DNA of 37,689 nucleotides from a bacterium. Its GTDB lineage: Bacteria > SAR324 > XYD2-FULL-50-16. The notes under the pieces were generated by a model. That model ran no database searches. It was not told where the DNA came from and worked only from the letters and a program-made list of their open reading frames with translations. The stretch lies in contig JAHJRI010000470.1 of NCBI GenBank assembly GCA_018830885.1, forward strand, positions 1 to 37,689, given 5' to 3'. Positions 9,265-17,268 of the stretch are shown here, piece by piece; the stretch's first letter is position 1; the number at the start of each line of letters is the position of its first letter. The position numbers and the translations under genes were made by a program.

Positions 9265-9323
9265 TTTTTCCTGTCATATTCCTTGTGAGTTAAAACATAT
9301 CGAATGAACAGCTTCACGGATAT
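9231..9323 (-). pseudogene. Remnant of HigB-type toxin (C-terminal part only)
   Basis: The frame directly upstream of and overlapping higA encodes LFIRYVLTHKEYD followed by a short basic tail. This is the conserved C-terminal end of HigB mRNA interferases. The open frame continues upstream to 9455, but those residues (rich in Pro, Arg and Gly) do not resemble the HigB N-terminus, and the other two minus-strand frames do not supply it either. I read this as a 5' deletion or rearrangement that removed most of the toxin. A highly diverged toxin is a less likely alternative. Confidence 0.6.
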
Positions 9324-9521
9324 CAGAGGCACATGGCCTTGACACGACGGAGGGAATTGCGGACTTCTTGTTCCAGATCGAGGACACACGGGTCTCCTGA
9401 AACGGAGGCCCAGGAAAATTACGTCATTCAATGGAATGAGGATTTCCCCTGGCAAGTTGGCGCTAACTCGCCGCGGAAAAAGAGATGGACGCTCATTTCA
9501 ATATCAGGGCGATCCAAACGG

Positions 9522-9827
9522 CTACAGTACCCCCACCGTTTCCGGTGTGGCACCCGGTTCCCATTCCGCACAAGGTGTGCTGCCGGTATAGGCCCTGACG
9601 AATTTCCGGTCCGGATTCCGTTCCAGAAAACGACGGGATTTTCGCCACCGGTGCTGCACCACCTTCGGTTTGATGAAGAAATCCCGGTAGCATTTCTCCC
9701 GAAAGGTATCTGAATCCATATGTCCGGCACAGATATATTTTACAGGCTCGCCATTCTTATCAAAGCACTCATAAATATTAAAGCTGGTGTTATTCTTCAT
9801 GTCGGTTTTGTAAGAAAAAGAATTCAT
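9522..9827 (-). CDS. Hypothetical protein
   Basis: This is a 101-codon open frame I do not recognise. The protein is polar, with a run of aromatic and charged residues (YECFDKNGEP, AGHMDS, DFFIKPK, QHRWRKS) that looks more like real coding than noise. Opposite-strand frames here look like shadows. There is no clear ribosome-binding site at the first ATG or at the second ATG (codon 10). It has no helix-turn-helix, signal peptide or membrane segment. It sits between the broken toxin and a long perfect palindrome at 9872-9918, so it may be a fragment left in a rearranged spot. Confidence 0.4.
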   Translation of the reverse strand: MNSFSYKTDMKNNTSFNIYECFDKNGEPVKYICAGHMDSDTFREKCYRDFFIKPKVVQHRWRKSRRFLERNPDRKFVRAYTGSTPCAEWEPGATPETVGVL

Positions 9828-9871
9828 TCAACTGAAATTTATGTTATTTTAACAAGCAGTAATTTATACCC

Positions 9872-9918
9872 GTTTTAATTGGGTGACACGTAACCCGTTC
9901 ATGTCACCCAATTAAAAC
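9872..9918. repeat. Perfect 17-bp palindrome with 13-base loop
   Basis: The arms 9872-9888 and 9902-9918 are exact reverse complements; the arm reads GTTTTAATTGGGTGACA. No T-run follows the stem in either direction, so it is not a standard intrinsic terminator. It lies 45 bp upstream of the small hypothetical gene. It could be an operator for a dimeric regulator, a recombination site or an RNA hairpin. Confidence 0.75.
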
Positions 9919-9958
9919 TCCTCCGCTGATAAGCGACAGTTGAAAAACAATATGGAGA

Positions 9959-10020
9959 ACATATGTACATATTAAATCGCAAAAGGAGCCCTGTCAAGGA
10001 AAAAAGAATACATATGTACA
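9959..10020. promoter_or_regulatory. Two copies of a palindromic ACATATGTACA motif
   Basis: ACATATGTACA occurs at 9959-9969 and again at 10010-10020, about 51 bp (five helical turns) apart, in otherwise A+T-rich non-coding DNA. Each copy contains the self-complementary ACATATGT. The arrangement resembles paired binding sites for a dimeric repressor on one face of the helix, but no cognate regulator is identifiable nearby apart from HigA. Confidence 0.35.
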
Positions 10021-10091
10021 CTTTTTTGGTTTCACACCATTATGTGAGACAGACAGGAAACAATCGATAACGGGGGACGGGTTTCGGGGAT

Positions 10092-10460
10092 TTATTCTTC
10101 CGGTACGGTGAGTCGGCAGGCGATGCGGTGCAGCAGCCAGCGGTTGAAGGCCTGTATATATTTGAAGCTGTCTTTGCCGGCGATGGCCATCCCGGCCAGA
10201 AAAACCAGGTGGGACAGACCGTAGGCGATGGGGGAACCGATCAGAAAGAGCGCCGGCCAGGAGAGGAAATAGGCGGCAATGCCGAGCCCTGTAATCAATG
10301 GCCAGGCCATCAGGTAACTGACACCGACCAGACTCATTCCCAGGATGAACCAGCCGGAGGGTTTCGCCTTGAACAGGCTCAGATCGGCCGGTTCGGCCAG
10401 CGCCCGCTGCAGTGCACGGGTCCGCACCAGCCAACCCCTGAATCGCTTGAACAGGATCAT
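10092..10460 (-). CDS. Small membrane protein at the end of the lipid locus
   Basis: This 122-aa protein has a short basic N-terminus and two to three hydrophobic segments (about residues 36-58, 60-80 and 80-95), ending with a basic tail. I do not recognise the family. The start at 10460 is chosen because its ATG overlaps the TGA of the preceding deacetylase gene (ATGA) and has GGGGAG upstream; the longer frame to 10574 would lie inside the deacetylase. The tight coupling implies it works with the deacetylase, perhaps as a membrane partner. It is the last gene of the minus-strand locus. Confidence 0.75.
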   Translation of the reverse strand: MILFKRFRGWLVRTRALQRALAEPADLSLFKAKPSGWFILGMSLVGVSYLMAWPLITGLGIAAYFLSWPALFLIGSPIAYGLSHLVFLAGMAIAGKDSFKYIQAFNRWLLHRIACRLTVPEE

Positions 10461-11296
10461 TGGCTCCCCTCGAGTCTTTCCATCACTGGCCGCTTGATCA
10501 GATCCGACAGCGGCATCACCTGAAGCTTTTTTTCCCGCAATCCGGACAGAATCCCGTCCACCTGTTCCAACCATTGATCGACTGTCAATTCTCCATGGGG
10601 CTGGCAGTCATGGAGAAGCAGAATATCGCCGGGACTGATCTTTTTCAGGACCCTGGCCTTCATCCCTGCAAACCGGCGGTTCCCAAAATCCGCAGGTCGG
10701 CAGCTGAATCCGACACAGACCATCCCCAGCCGTTCCAGGATTGGGCGCAGGTGCGGATTGGTGATGCCCACCGGCGGACGAAAGACCTTCGGGCGGATAC
10801 CAAACGAAGCCAGTGTTTCCTGGCAGCGGCTGATTTCATTTTCGATTTTTTTCCTCCCCCGCAGCATCAGAAACACATCGTGGGAATCAGAATGGTTCCC
10901 GACCCCGTGTCCCGCGGCCAGGATTTTCAGGATCAGATCCGGGCTCATCGCTGCTTTCCGGCCGATCACAAAAAAGGTCGCATTAACGTTGAAACGAGCC
11001 AGCAGCTCGAGCAGGCGGGGGGTGGTTGCCGGGTCCGGGCCGTCATCAAAGGTGATGGACACAGCCGTGGTCCGGGAATTTCCCCTGCGCAGGATGGGCA
11101 GGAAATAGCTGAAGCGCTGCACAAAAGGTCCGGTGAGGCACAACAGGCCGAAAATAGACAGCGGCAGAATCACCCACGGGGGATTGAACATCATAAGCGG
11201 AAGGGCCGCTAAAACCGTCACCACCAGGGACAGCTCGAACCGGCTGCGGAATCCGGGCAGGTGCGACGCTTTTCTAATGTGGCGGTCTGGGTTCAT
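10457..11296 (-). CDS. NodB-type polysaccharide deacetylase, membrane anchored
   Basis: This carbohydrate esterase 4 family protein (279 aa) would remove an N- or O-acyl group from a glycan or glycolipid. All NodB motifs are present: TFDDGPDP (metal-binding D84, D85), HSDSH (H135, H139), RPPVG from R173, and LLLHD with H228. Two N-terminal hydrophobic segments at about residues 21-60 anchor it in the inner membrane with the catalytic domain probably periplasmic. With the family 2 glycosyltransferase of the same locus it recalls the ArnC/ArnD arrangement, where a lipid-linked sugar is attached and then deformylated. It is separated from the preceding dehydratase gene by 177 bp containing a dispersed structured repeat, so it may be partly uncoupled from the rest. 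Confidence 0.92.
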   Translation of the reverse strand: MNPDRHIRKASHLPGFRSRFELSLVVTVLAALPLMMFNPPWVILPLSIFGLLCLTGPFVQRFSYFLPILRRGNSRTTAVSITFDDGPDPATTPRLLELLARFNVNATFFVIGRKAAMSPDLILKILAAGHGVGNHSDSHDVFLMLRGRKKIENEISRCQETLASFGIRPKVFRPPVGITNPHLRPILERLGMVCVGFSCRPADFGNRRFAGMKARVLKKISPGDILLLHDCQPHGELTVDQWLEQVDGILSGLREKKLQVMPLSDLIKRPVMERLEGSQ

Positions 11297-11313
11297 AAAT
11301 GATTTCCGCTTTC

Positions 11314-11384
11314 TTGTTCATACAAACCACCATGCCCTGTCGGGCACAACGAAACATGAGAATGATATCGCGGTGTTGAGCGCG
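11314..11384. repeat. Dispersed hairpin repeat, family B, copy 1
   Basis: This copy lies in the gap between the deacetylase and dehydratase genes. The pattern is ACCATG, then a short stem-loop with stem TGCCC/GGGCA, then CACAACGAA and ATGAGAATGATATCGC. Two more copies are at 36873-36943 and 37125-37180. The flanks are conserved while the stem bases differ but remain paired (TGCCCC/GGGGCA and TGACC/GGTCA), so the fold itself appears to be selected. Confidence 0.8.
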
Positions 11385-11473
11385 GAGGCGTTTTGGTTGA
11401 ACGACTTTTTTCTCATATAACCCGAATCAGATAACACCAAGCCATTTATGACTCGATATCGGTAGCAGCGTTT

Positions 11474-11854
11474 CTATTGGGAAGATAGCAGTGAAAAACG
11501 GCCGGAGAATTTGAAGTAGGTCGTCTTGGCATGAGTGATCTCTGCCTTGACGGTCACCCCGGTCGATCCGGACGGCTCCAGGGTCATTTCCAGGTCCAGC
11601 TCGACAGCCCGGTCCGGAACCAGGATATTGAGAAACTTGATCTGCCTGGCTTCCGTCAGCAGCACCGTCTGCTGCAGATGATCCGAAACAATCTCCTTCA
11701 GCATCTGGATCAGGCAGACCCCCGGCGTCACCGGGTTTCCGGGAAAATGGCCCTGGAAAACCGGATGGTCCGGGTTCAGCGTAATCCCAAGACGAGCACC
11801 CTGCCCGTTGCTTTCAGTCACCCGGCAAACCCTGTAAAAAGTATCCTTCAGCAT
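11474..11854 (-). CDS. ApeI-like hotdog dehydratase subunit
   Basis: This is a 126-residue hotdog-fold protein resembling FabZ/ApeI 3-hydroxyacyl-ACP dehydratases. The GHFPGNPVTPG motif supplies the catalytic His36. The helix position that carries the catalytic Glu in FabZ is Q50 here (PGVCLIQ). That loss fits a subunit that borrows the acid from a partner: the other hotdog protein of the locus (25300-25773) has the Glu but lacks the His. The start at 11854 (MLKDTF) has GGGGGA just upstream; longer frames run back to a TTG at 11884. It lies 27 bp after the radical SAM gene and is probably co-translated. Role: dehydration of the 3-hydroxyacyl-ACP intermediate. Confidence 0.85.
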   Translation of the reverse strand: MLKDTFYRVCRVTESNGQGARLGITLNPDHPVFQGHFPGNPVTPGVCLIQMLKEIVSDHLQQTVLLTEARQIKFLNILVPDRAVELDLEMTLEPSGSTGVTVKAEITHAKTTYFKFSGRFSLLSSQ

Positions 11855-11880
11855 ATCCCCCATCTCCCTTGTCCAGCGGA

Positions 11881-13155
11881 TCAAACAGACGCTGCCCGGT
11901 CCCTGCCAAATACCTGTTTCGCCAGTTTTCGCTTGCGTGGGCGCATCGTATTATTTGCCATCTCTTTTTTGATCACCCGCAGCATCAGCTTGAACATTTT
12001 CACCGTCTGGGGTTCGTCCTGATAGAAGGTATCCCAGGCATAGTAGAGCATTTCCTGCAGTTTGTCAGCCGTCATATGCCGGGGCTGGAAGACCACCCGG
12101 TCAGCGGAATACCGGTCCCAGTCGTACGTGAGGATGCGTTTGTCCCGTTGCAGCTCCTCGAACGCCTGTGTATGTGGAAAAGGGGTCAACACCGTGAATT
12201 CGGCGAGGTCCAGGTTGATTTCCAGCAGAAAATCGACCAGCCGTTTGATATCGTCCTCTGTCTGATCGTCCATGCCCAGCAGGATGGTTCCCTCCACACC
12301 GATGCCGTGATCGTGATACCGCTTGACCCGCTCCCGGATATAGTCGGACCGGTCAAATACCGCCTGGTAGACATACCAGGCCCCTGCCTGGGCCGCGAGA
12401 TCCAGCACTTCAGGATCATCTTCGATGGGGTGGCAGCACCAGCTTTTTTTGAGGGGAATCATCTCACGGAAGAGATCCTTTTCCCATTGGGTATCCTGGG
12501 CAAGCGAATTATCGACAATGAAGAGACGATTGTTATCGATTCCAGCGATCTCGGCAATGGTCTTCTCGATGGGCCGAGGCCGGAACTTCCGACCGCCGAG
12601 ATAGGCCACGGCACAGGGATAGCAGTTGAACCGGCATCCCCGCGACGCATGCACGAGATCCACCATCTGCACGCCTTTGTAGTTGTACAGGTCTGAATTC
12701 AAAATGTCCCGGCGGGCCGTCCCCACCAACTCAATGGGGGGTTGATCGTGCAGATAGTCGTAGACCGGTTTGAGGCGATTGGCCTTGAAATCTGCCATCA
12801 CCGCCTCCATCCTGCCTTCAGCCTCCCCCAGGAAGATGGCGTCCCCGTGCTCAGCCGTTTCTTCGGCGTGCAGCATGGTGGCGATCCCACCAAAGATCAC
12901 CTTGACGCCCCGCCTGCGAAACTCGGCGGCAATGGCCCATCCCCTCTGCACCTGGATGGTCAGCATCATGGAAATTCCCACCATATCCACCGGCTCATCA
13001 AAATCGATGGTCTGGAGGTTTTCATCCACGAATGTTACATCCACGTCATCGGGCAGCGTCGCTGCGAAAACCACCGGGCCATGGGGTGGCAGATGAAATT
13101 CCGTCTGCCGGTCCAGCTTGGCCCATCTGGGATAGATCAGTTTAAAATGTATCAT
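11881..13155 (-). CDS. B12-binding-type radical SAM protein
   Basis: This 424-aa protein has an N-terminal cobalamin-binding-like Rossmann region (about residues 1-135, with GIS at 60-62 and GG at 89-90) but no DxHxxG histidine. A radical SAM domain follows, with CRFNCYPC providing the cluster ligands C174, C178 and C181. A C-terminal extension of about 90 residues ends very basic. Family members methylate or rearrange unactivated carbons, or modify lipids such as hopanoids. Within this locus it may methylate, cyclise or otherwise alter the acyl chain, which is inference. The start at 13155 is supported by a four-base ATGA overlap with the upstream ligase stop; the frame extends further but inside the ligase gene. 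Confidence 0.9.
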   Translation of the reverse strand: MIHFKLIYPRWAKLDRQTEFHLPPHGPVVFAATLPDDVDVTFVDENLQTIDFDEPVDMVGISMMLTIQVQRGWAIAAEFRRRGVKVIFGGIATMLHAEETAEHGDAIFLGEAEGRMEAVMADFKANRLKPVYDYLHDQPPIELVGTARRDILNSDLYNYKGVQMVDLVHASRGCRFNCYPCAVAYLGGRKFRPRPIEKTIAEIAGIDNNRLFIVDNSLAQDTQWEKDLFREMIPLKKSWCCHPIEDDPEVLDLAAQAGAWYVYQAVFDRSDYIRERVKRYHDHGIGVEGTILLGMDDQTEDDIKRLVDFLLEINLDLAEFTVLTPFPHTQAFEELQRDKRILTYDWDRYSADRVVFQPRHMTADKLQEMLYYAWDTFYQDEPQTVKMFKLMLRVIKKEMANNTMRPRKRKLAKQVFGRDRAASV

Positions 13156-14786
13156 GTCACCTTTCTGGTTTCTTCCCGCAACACCCTGCGGAGGGGTTTT
13201 CCCACACGATTGGCGGGAATCTCGTTCCGGAAGCGGATATACCGCGGCACTTTGTAAGCGGGCAGCTGATCCCGACACCGGTCAAGCAGCTCCTGATTCT
13301 CGACCTCCAGCCCTTCCCTGAGCACCACGTAGGCAACGATGGCCTCCCCCCGCATTTTATCCGGGGTACCGATCACCGCAGCGTCCAGAACCGCCGGATG
13401 CTGCTTGAGCACGGTTTCGATGTCGCTGGGGTACACATTAAAGCCCCGGGAAATAATCAGGTCATCCTTGCGATCGACCAGGTAGAAATAGCCGTCCTCA
13501 TCCATGCGGGCCAGGTCCCCGGTATACAGCCATCCGTTCCGGAGCGCCTCCCGGGTCCGGTCCGGATCATTCCAGTACCCCTGCATCACCTGGGGGCCCT
13601 TGATCACCATCTCACCGACCGTTCCCACAGGACACTCCTTTTCACCCGTATCAACATCGACTATCTTCACATCGGTGCCGGGCAGGGGCAACCCGATACT
13701 GTCATAGTGGGTGGTTTTCCCATGAAACGGGGTGATGTGGGAAGACGAGGAGACCTCTGAAAGACCATACGCCTGGGCAATCTTTTTTCCTGTCAGCTGA
13801 TGGTATTTTTCCTGTACCCAGTCCGGCAACGGGGCACCTCCCCCCGTAGCCACTTCAATGGCTGTCAGACCATACTGGTCCGCTTCATTGTGAGAAACCA
13901 GGGCCGCCCAGAGAGCCGGCACCGCCGGAAAGGAGACAGGCCGGTACCGTTTTATATCCTTGAGAATATTCAGGATGTTGGACCAGTCGAACATGGGATA
14001 GAGAACCATGCGGAAACTATTGTAAATCGACAGGTGCAGACAGATGGTCATCCCGAAAACGTGGAAAAAGGGGATGATGCATAATACCGCTGGATTCTCC
14101 TGTTTTGGTACCGGGCGCCAGCTGTTGATCTGCACCACGTTGGAGACAATGCTGCGATGGGTCAGCACAGCCGCCTTGGGCAACCCGGTCGATCCGCTGG
14201 TATACTGCAGGACCGCCACATCATCCGGTCTGCAGACCGGATCCGGCTCCCCTGCCGGATTGGCTGCGACCAGGTCGTTCAGGATCAGGATTTCGGGACA
14301 CGCGGCATTCCGTTGGATCTCCTTTTCCTGGTTCAGCACCGAATGAATCACGATGCCCCGCAGCGGCGTTTCTTCAACCACCTGCACCACATTGTTGAGA
14401 AACAGATCCAGGGTGACCACGATCTCTGCACCGGAACGGGTCAGGAATGTCACCAGCTCGTGGCCGTGACTCATCACGTTGAGATTGACAACAATCGCCC
14501 CCAGTTTGGTAATACCGTAAAATGCAATGATATAGGTGGGGGAGTTGGGCAGGAGCAGCGCCACCCGGTCCCCTTTCTTGACTCCCATCCCCGCCAGGGC
14601 ATAGGCGAAGCCGTTGACCTTCCTGTTGAGTTCGCCATAGGTGATATCCAGATTATTCATGGTGGTGGCGACATGGTCAGGATACCGGGCAGCTGTCCGG
14701 ATCAGGATATCCGGCAGCGTAATATCCGGATAGGTGGGTTCGTGGGTCACGCCCTCATCGTAGTTTTTCAGCCAGGGTTTCTTCAT
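13152..14786 (-). CDS. Long-chain acyl-CoA/acyl-ACP synthetase (AMP-forming)
   Basis: This is an ANL-superfamily ligase (544 aa) of the FadD/LcfA type. YTSGSTGLPK lies near residues 194-203; YTGDLARMDEDGY, the hinge DRKDDLIISRGFNVYP and the C-terminal lysine motif NRVGKPLRR are all present. APE-type clusters encode an AMP-ligase that loads the starter acid onto ACP or CoA, so it may prime the pathway or re-activate a free acid released by the thioesterase. It follows PlsY after a 186-bp gap with no gene, and is coupled to the radical SAM gene by a four-base overlap. The substrate is not deducible. Confidence 0.92.
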   Translation of the reverse strand: MKKPWLKNYDEGVTHEPTYPDITLPDILIRTAARYPDHVATTMNNLDITYGELNRKVNGFAYALAGMGVKKGDRVALLLPNSPTYIIAFYGITKLGAIVVNLNVMSHGHELVTFLTRSGAEIVVTLDLFLNNVVQVVEETPLRGIVIHSVLNQEKEIQRNAACPEILILNDLVAANPAGEPDPVCRPDDVAVLQYTSGSTGLPKAAVLTHRSIVSNVVQINSWRPVPKQENPAVLCIIPFFHVFGMTICLHLSIYNSFRMVLYPMFDWSNILNILKDIKRYRPVSFPAVPALWAALVSHNEADQYGLTAIEVATGGGAPLPDWVQEKYHQLTGKKIAQAYGLSEVSSSSHITPFHGKTTHYDSIGLPLPGTDVKIVDVDTGEKECPVGTVGEMVIKGPQVMQGYWNDPDRTREALRNGWLYTGDLARMDEDGYFYLVDRKDDLIISRGFNVYPSDIETVLKQHPAVLDAAVIGTPDKMRGEAIVAYVVLREGLEVENQELLDRCRDQLPAYKVPRYIRFRNEIPANRVGKPLRRVLREETRKVT

Positions 14787-14972
14787 AAATGCTCAATTGG
14801 TTGGTTGATACACCGGATCAGGGTTCATTCGCCTTACACCGGTTTCAGCTAACATATTACTAACACCTATTCCCAACAATGGGTTAAAAAGCCCGGCACC
14901 ATTGACTCGATCATCGTTACCAAAAATTACCGCTATGGTTGCGACGGATGTTCCGGAACCGGTAAAACGCTG

Positions 14973-15566
14973 TCATTCAGCAGCCCTTCTTTTCTGGAAC
15001 AGCTCCGCCAGGTTTGGTTTGTGGTTATAGACAATAAAGAGACAGGTGACCGTTATCCCGGCAACAGCTGCCGGATCGGTACCATTCCTGTAAATAACCA
15101 GTCCGCCCAGGGTAAAAATCATCAGAAATGAGGCGATGAAGGGTTTGCGAATCAAGCCGTACGCGATCACCCAGACCAGGGTGGACAGCAGCGACAGGAT
15201 ACCCCCGGGAAGCGCAAAAAATCCCAGGAAGTTGGCCACGCCCTTCCCCCCTTTGAAACTGTGGAAACAGGGAAACCGGTTTCCCAGGATCAGTCCCAGC
15301 CCCACCCAGGGGACCAGCGGCAGTGGCAGCAGGACCATGGCCAGCCAGGCAACAGCCATCGCCCTGCTGAAATCGAGCAGCAGGACAACGATCGCCCAGA
15401 ACAGACCGGCCTGCCGGTAAACGTTGGTCGTCCCCGGATTTCCGCTGAACTGCCCCCGGGGATCTGAGCGACCGGTCACCCTGAAGAGAATGATCGAAAA
15501 GTTAACGGAACCAGCCAGATAAGCCGCCAAGAGCAGGCCCACAAAAAGAAACAGCGCCTCAGTCAT
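14973..15566 (-). CDS. plsY: Glycerol-3-phosphate acyltransferase PlsY
   Basis: This 197-aa integral membrane protein transfers an acyl group from acyl-phosphate to glycerol-3-phosphate, the first step of phospholipid synthesis. The three PlsY motifs are visible: GSVNFS...GRSDPRG near residues 20-40, SGNPGTTNVYR just after, and KGGKGVANFLG near the middle. Several hydrophobic segments span the rest. It starts inside the stop of plsC through an ATGA overlap, so the two acyltransferases are made together. PlsY needs acyl-phosphate, and the same locus encodes a FakA-FakB-like fusion that could make it. No PlsX is present in the window. Confidence 0.95.
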   Translation of the reverse strand: MTEALFLFVGLLLAAYLAGSVNFSIILFRVTGRSDPRGQFSGNPGTTNVYRQAGLFWAIVVLLLDFSRAMAVAWLAMVLLPLPLVPWVGLGLILGNRFPCFHSFKGGKGVANFLGFFALPGGILSLLSTLVWVIAYGLIRKPFIASFLMIFTLGGLVIYRNGTDPAAVAGITVTCLFIVYNHKPNLAELFQKRRAAE

Positions 15567-16342
15567 ATGAGATTCACTCCCAAACGGTCGTTCTCTGCTT
15601 CAAACATCTTCTGCACGGTTGCCGTCAGTTCCTGAACCGAGAAATTCTCCCCTTCATAATCGGGATTGAGGGAACCGATCCATCTCAGGCGGATGGGCTG
15701 GTCGATCGCCGCATTGAACAGAAATCGGCCGGGTTTGAACAGCCGGTTGCTGTTTTCAACAAACAGAACCATGACGGGTGCCCGACTTCGCAGGGCAATT
15801 TCAAAAGCGCCCCTGGAAAGACGGCCGATTTTTCCGTCACGGCTGCGGGTGCCCTCTGGGAAAACAAAAATATTCCCCCCGGTCGACAGGTAGTCCCCGA
15901 GACGTAAAATCCGGTCCATCACCTGCCAGGGGGAAATTCCTTTTCCACCCGCTGAAACATAGCCCGATTGCCTGATCAGCCACCCAAAGACAGGTACCCT
16001 GAAAAAGCTGTTTTTGACAATGGTTTTCTGTTTCTCATACAACGAAATCATGAGCAGGGGATCCAGATAGGAAATATGGTTACAGACAATAATCGAGGAT
16101 CGGATTTCATCCACCCCCTCATCGATCTCAAACGACAGTGAGGGAACCAGGAACTGCGTGAGACCGAAAAACCGTTTAAAAAACAGATGGTGCAGCCGCT
16201 GATATTTCAGCTCCCTGGTGGCGGCAAAAGGAAAATTCGCCAGGTAAAAGGGGAAATACAGGACCAAAAAGCCGAAAATAAAATAGATCCAGAGGACGGT
16301 GGTTACGAATAGATCCTGTATTTTTTGAACCGGTTTACCCAT
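15563..16342 (-). CDS. 1-acyl-sn-glycerol-3-phosphate acyltransferase (PlsC family)
   Basis: This is a 259-aa acyltransferase with an N-terminal membrane segment (about 13-40). The catalytic HX4D motif is NHISYLD (H89, D94), and FPEGTRSRDG begins at 161 for glycerophosphate binding. It would add the second acyl chain to lysophosphatidate, or acylate a related acceptor. It lies 14 bp after the LpxL-like acyltransferase and overlaps plsY by four bases. The side-by-side plsC-plsY pair inside a biosynthetic locus suggests dedicated incorporation of the cluster's own acyl chain into glycerolipid. Confidence 0.93.
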   Translation of the reverse strand: MGKPVQKIQDLFVTTVLWIYFIFGFLVLYFPFYLANFPFAATRELKYQRLHHLFFKRFFGLTQFLVPSLSFEIDEGVDEIRSSIIVCNHISYLDPLLMISLYEKQKTIVKNSFFRVPVFGWLIRQSGYVSAGGKGISPWQVMDRILRLGDYLSTGGNIFVFPEGTRSRDGKIGRLSRGAFEIALRSRAPVMVLFVENSNRLFKPGRFLFNAAIDQPIRLRWIGSLNPDYEGENFSVQELTATVQKMFEAENDRLGVNLI

Positions 16343-16356
16343 GTCGGTTTTTCCGT

Positions 16357-17268
16357 TTAACGCTCAATCAAGCCGTTATTTGGTTGCAGTGGTTTTCCCA
16401 GAAACGGTTCAAAATGAAACCATTCAAAGGGATCCCGCCTGGCTGCATCTGAGAGCAGATCCGCATAAGTCTGGGCCGAGCGCTTGACGGCGTTTTTCCG
16501 ATCCCCCCGGTTTTCCGCTTTCACCGTAATCGGCGGGCTGATGCGAATATGATACTGCAGCTTGCCTGTCTTGATCGGAAACAGCGCGAATATCGGTCTT
16601 TCAGAAATCAGGGCCAGAAGATGGGGGGATTCGGGCAGGCACACCTCGTGTCCCAGGAAATCAACCTTGACCGCCCGCTGGGATTCATGCCAGATCCGAT
16701 CGCCCGTGAGAGAGACCAGCCCGCCGGTGCTTAAAAAGGTGTGGGCCTCGATCAGGTGAAAGGGCGAGCTGCTGTTCTGATTGACGGCGATGATTTTGAT
16801 CCCCTGCTCCGCCAGGCTCTCCTTCTGGATCTTTTCGATCTGTTCCCTGTTTTTAATCCCCATATACAGTAGCAGCCGGAGACCCGGGTGTTTCTTTTTC
16901 AGCAGGTGAGCCGCCACATCCCAGTTTCCCATGTGGGACATCAGCAGGATGGCACCTTTTTTCTGCAGCAACGTCTGCTGCAGAGCCTCCCAACCGTCGA
17001 TGGTAACGGATATCCGGTCAAAGTCCAGCATCAGCATTCGGTCGAGAAATACGCGGGTAAACCGCTGGTATTGGTGCCAGACACAGGCATAGGCATGGAA
17101 CCGGCTTCTTTCCGGGAACAGCGCCCGGTAAAAGCGGGCAGATTCCCGAACCCGTCCCGGCAGGAAGGAATAATACCCGGCTGCGATGAAACGGGAAAGG
17201 ATGCTCAGAAACCAGCTGCCGATCCATTTCGAGATCCGCACGGCCACCCGAAAGGAGATCGCTTTCAT
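16357..17268 (-). CDS. LpxL/HtrB-type lipid acyltransferase
   Basis: This 303-aa lysophospholipid acyltransferase-superfamily protein is related to lipid A late acyltransferases. An N-terminal membrane-associated segment (about 10-36) precedes the active-site motif SHMGNWD (H112, D117). The ATG at 17268 overlaps the stop of the MMPL-methyltransferase gene as ATGA; a longer frame to 17469 would overlap that gene by 200 bases and is rejected. APE clusters commonly carry such an acyltransferase, thought to attach the polyene to its membrane anchor. Here it is one of three acyltransferases encoded in a row, so the final product is probably a multiply acylated lipid. Confidence 0.91.
   Translation of the reverse strand: MKAISFRVAVRISKWIGSWFLSILSRFIAAGYYSFLPGRVRESARFYRALFPERSRFHAYACVWHQYQRFTRVFLDRMLMLDFDRISVTIDGWEALQQTLLQKKGAILLMSHMGNWDVAAHLLKKKHPGLRLLLYMGIKNREQIEKIQKESLAEQGIKIIAVNQNSSSPFHLIEAHTFLSTGGLVSLTGDRIWHESQRAVKVDFLGHEVCLPESPHLLALISERPIFALFPIKTGKLQYHIRISPPITVKAENRGDRKNAVKRSAQTYADLLSDAARRDPFEWFHFEPFLGKPLQPNNGLIER

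Noticed and set aside
9333-9713. 126-codon plus-strand frame
   Set aside because: Arg/Pro-rich shadow of the minus-strand small ORF and the toxin remnant; no ribosome-binding site.
9872-9918. Palindrome read as an intrinsic terminator
   Set aside because: Stem ends are A/T-rich, but no U-run follows the stem in either orientation.
10461-10574. Longer N-terminus for the small membrane protein
   Set aside because: It would lie inside the deacetylase gene and is low-complexity; the ATG at 10460 has both an ATGA overlap and a GGGGAG site.
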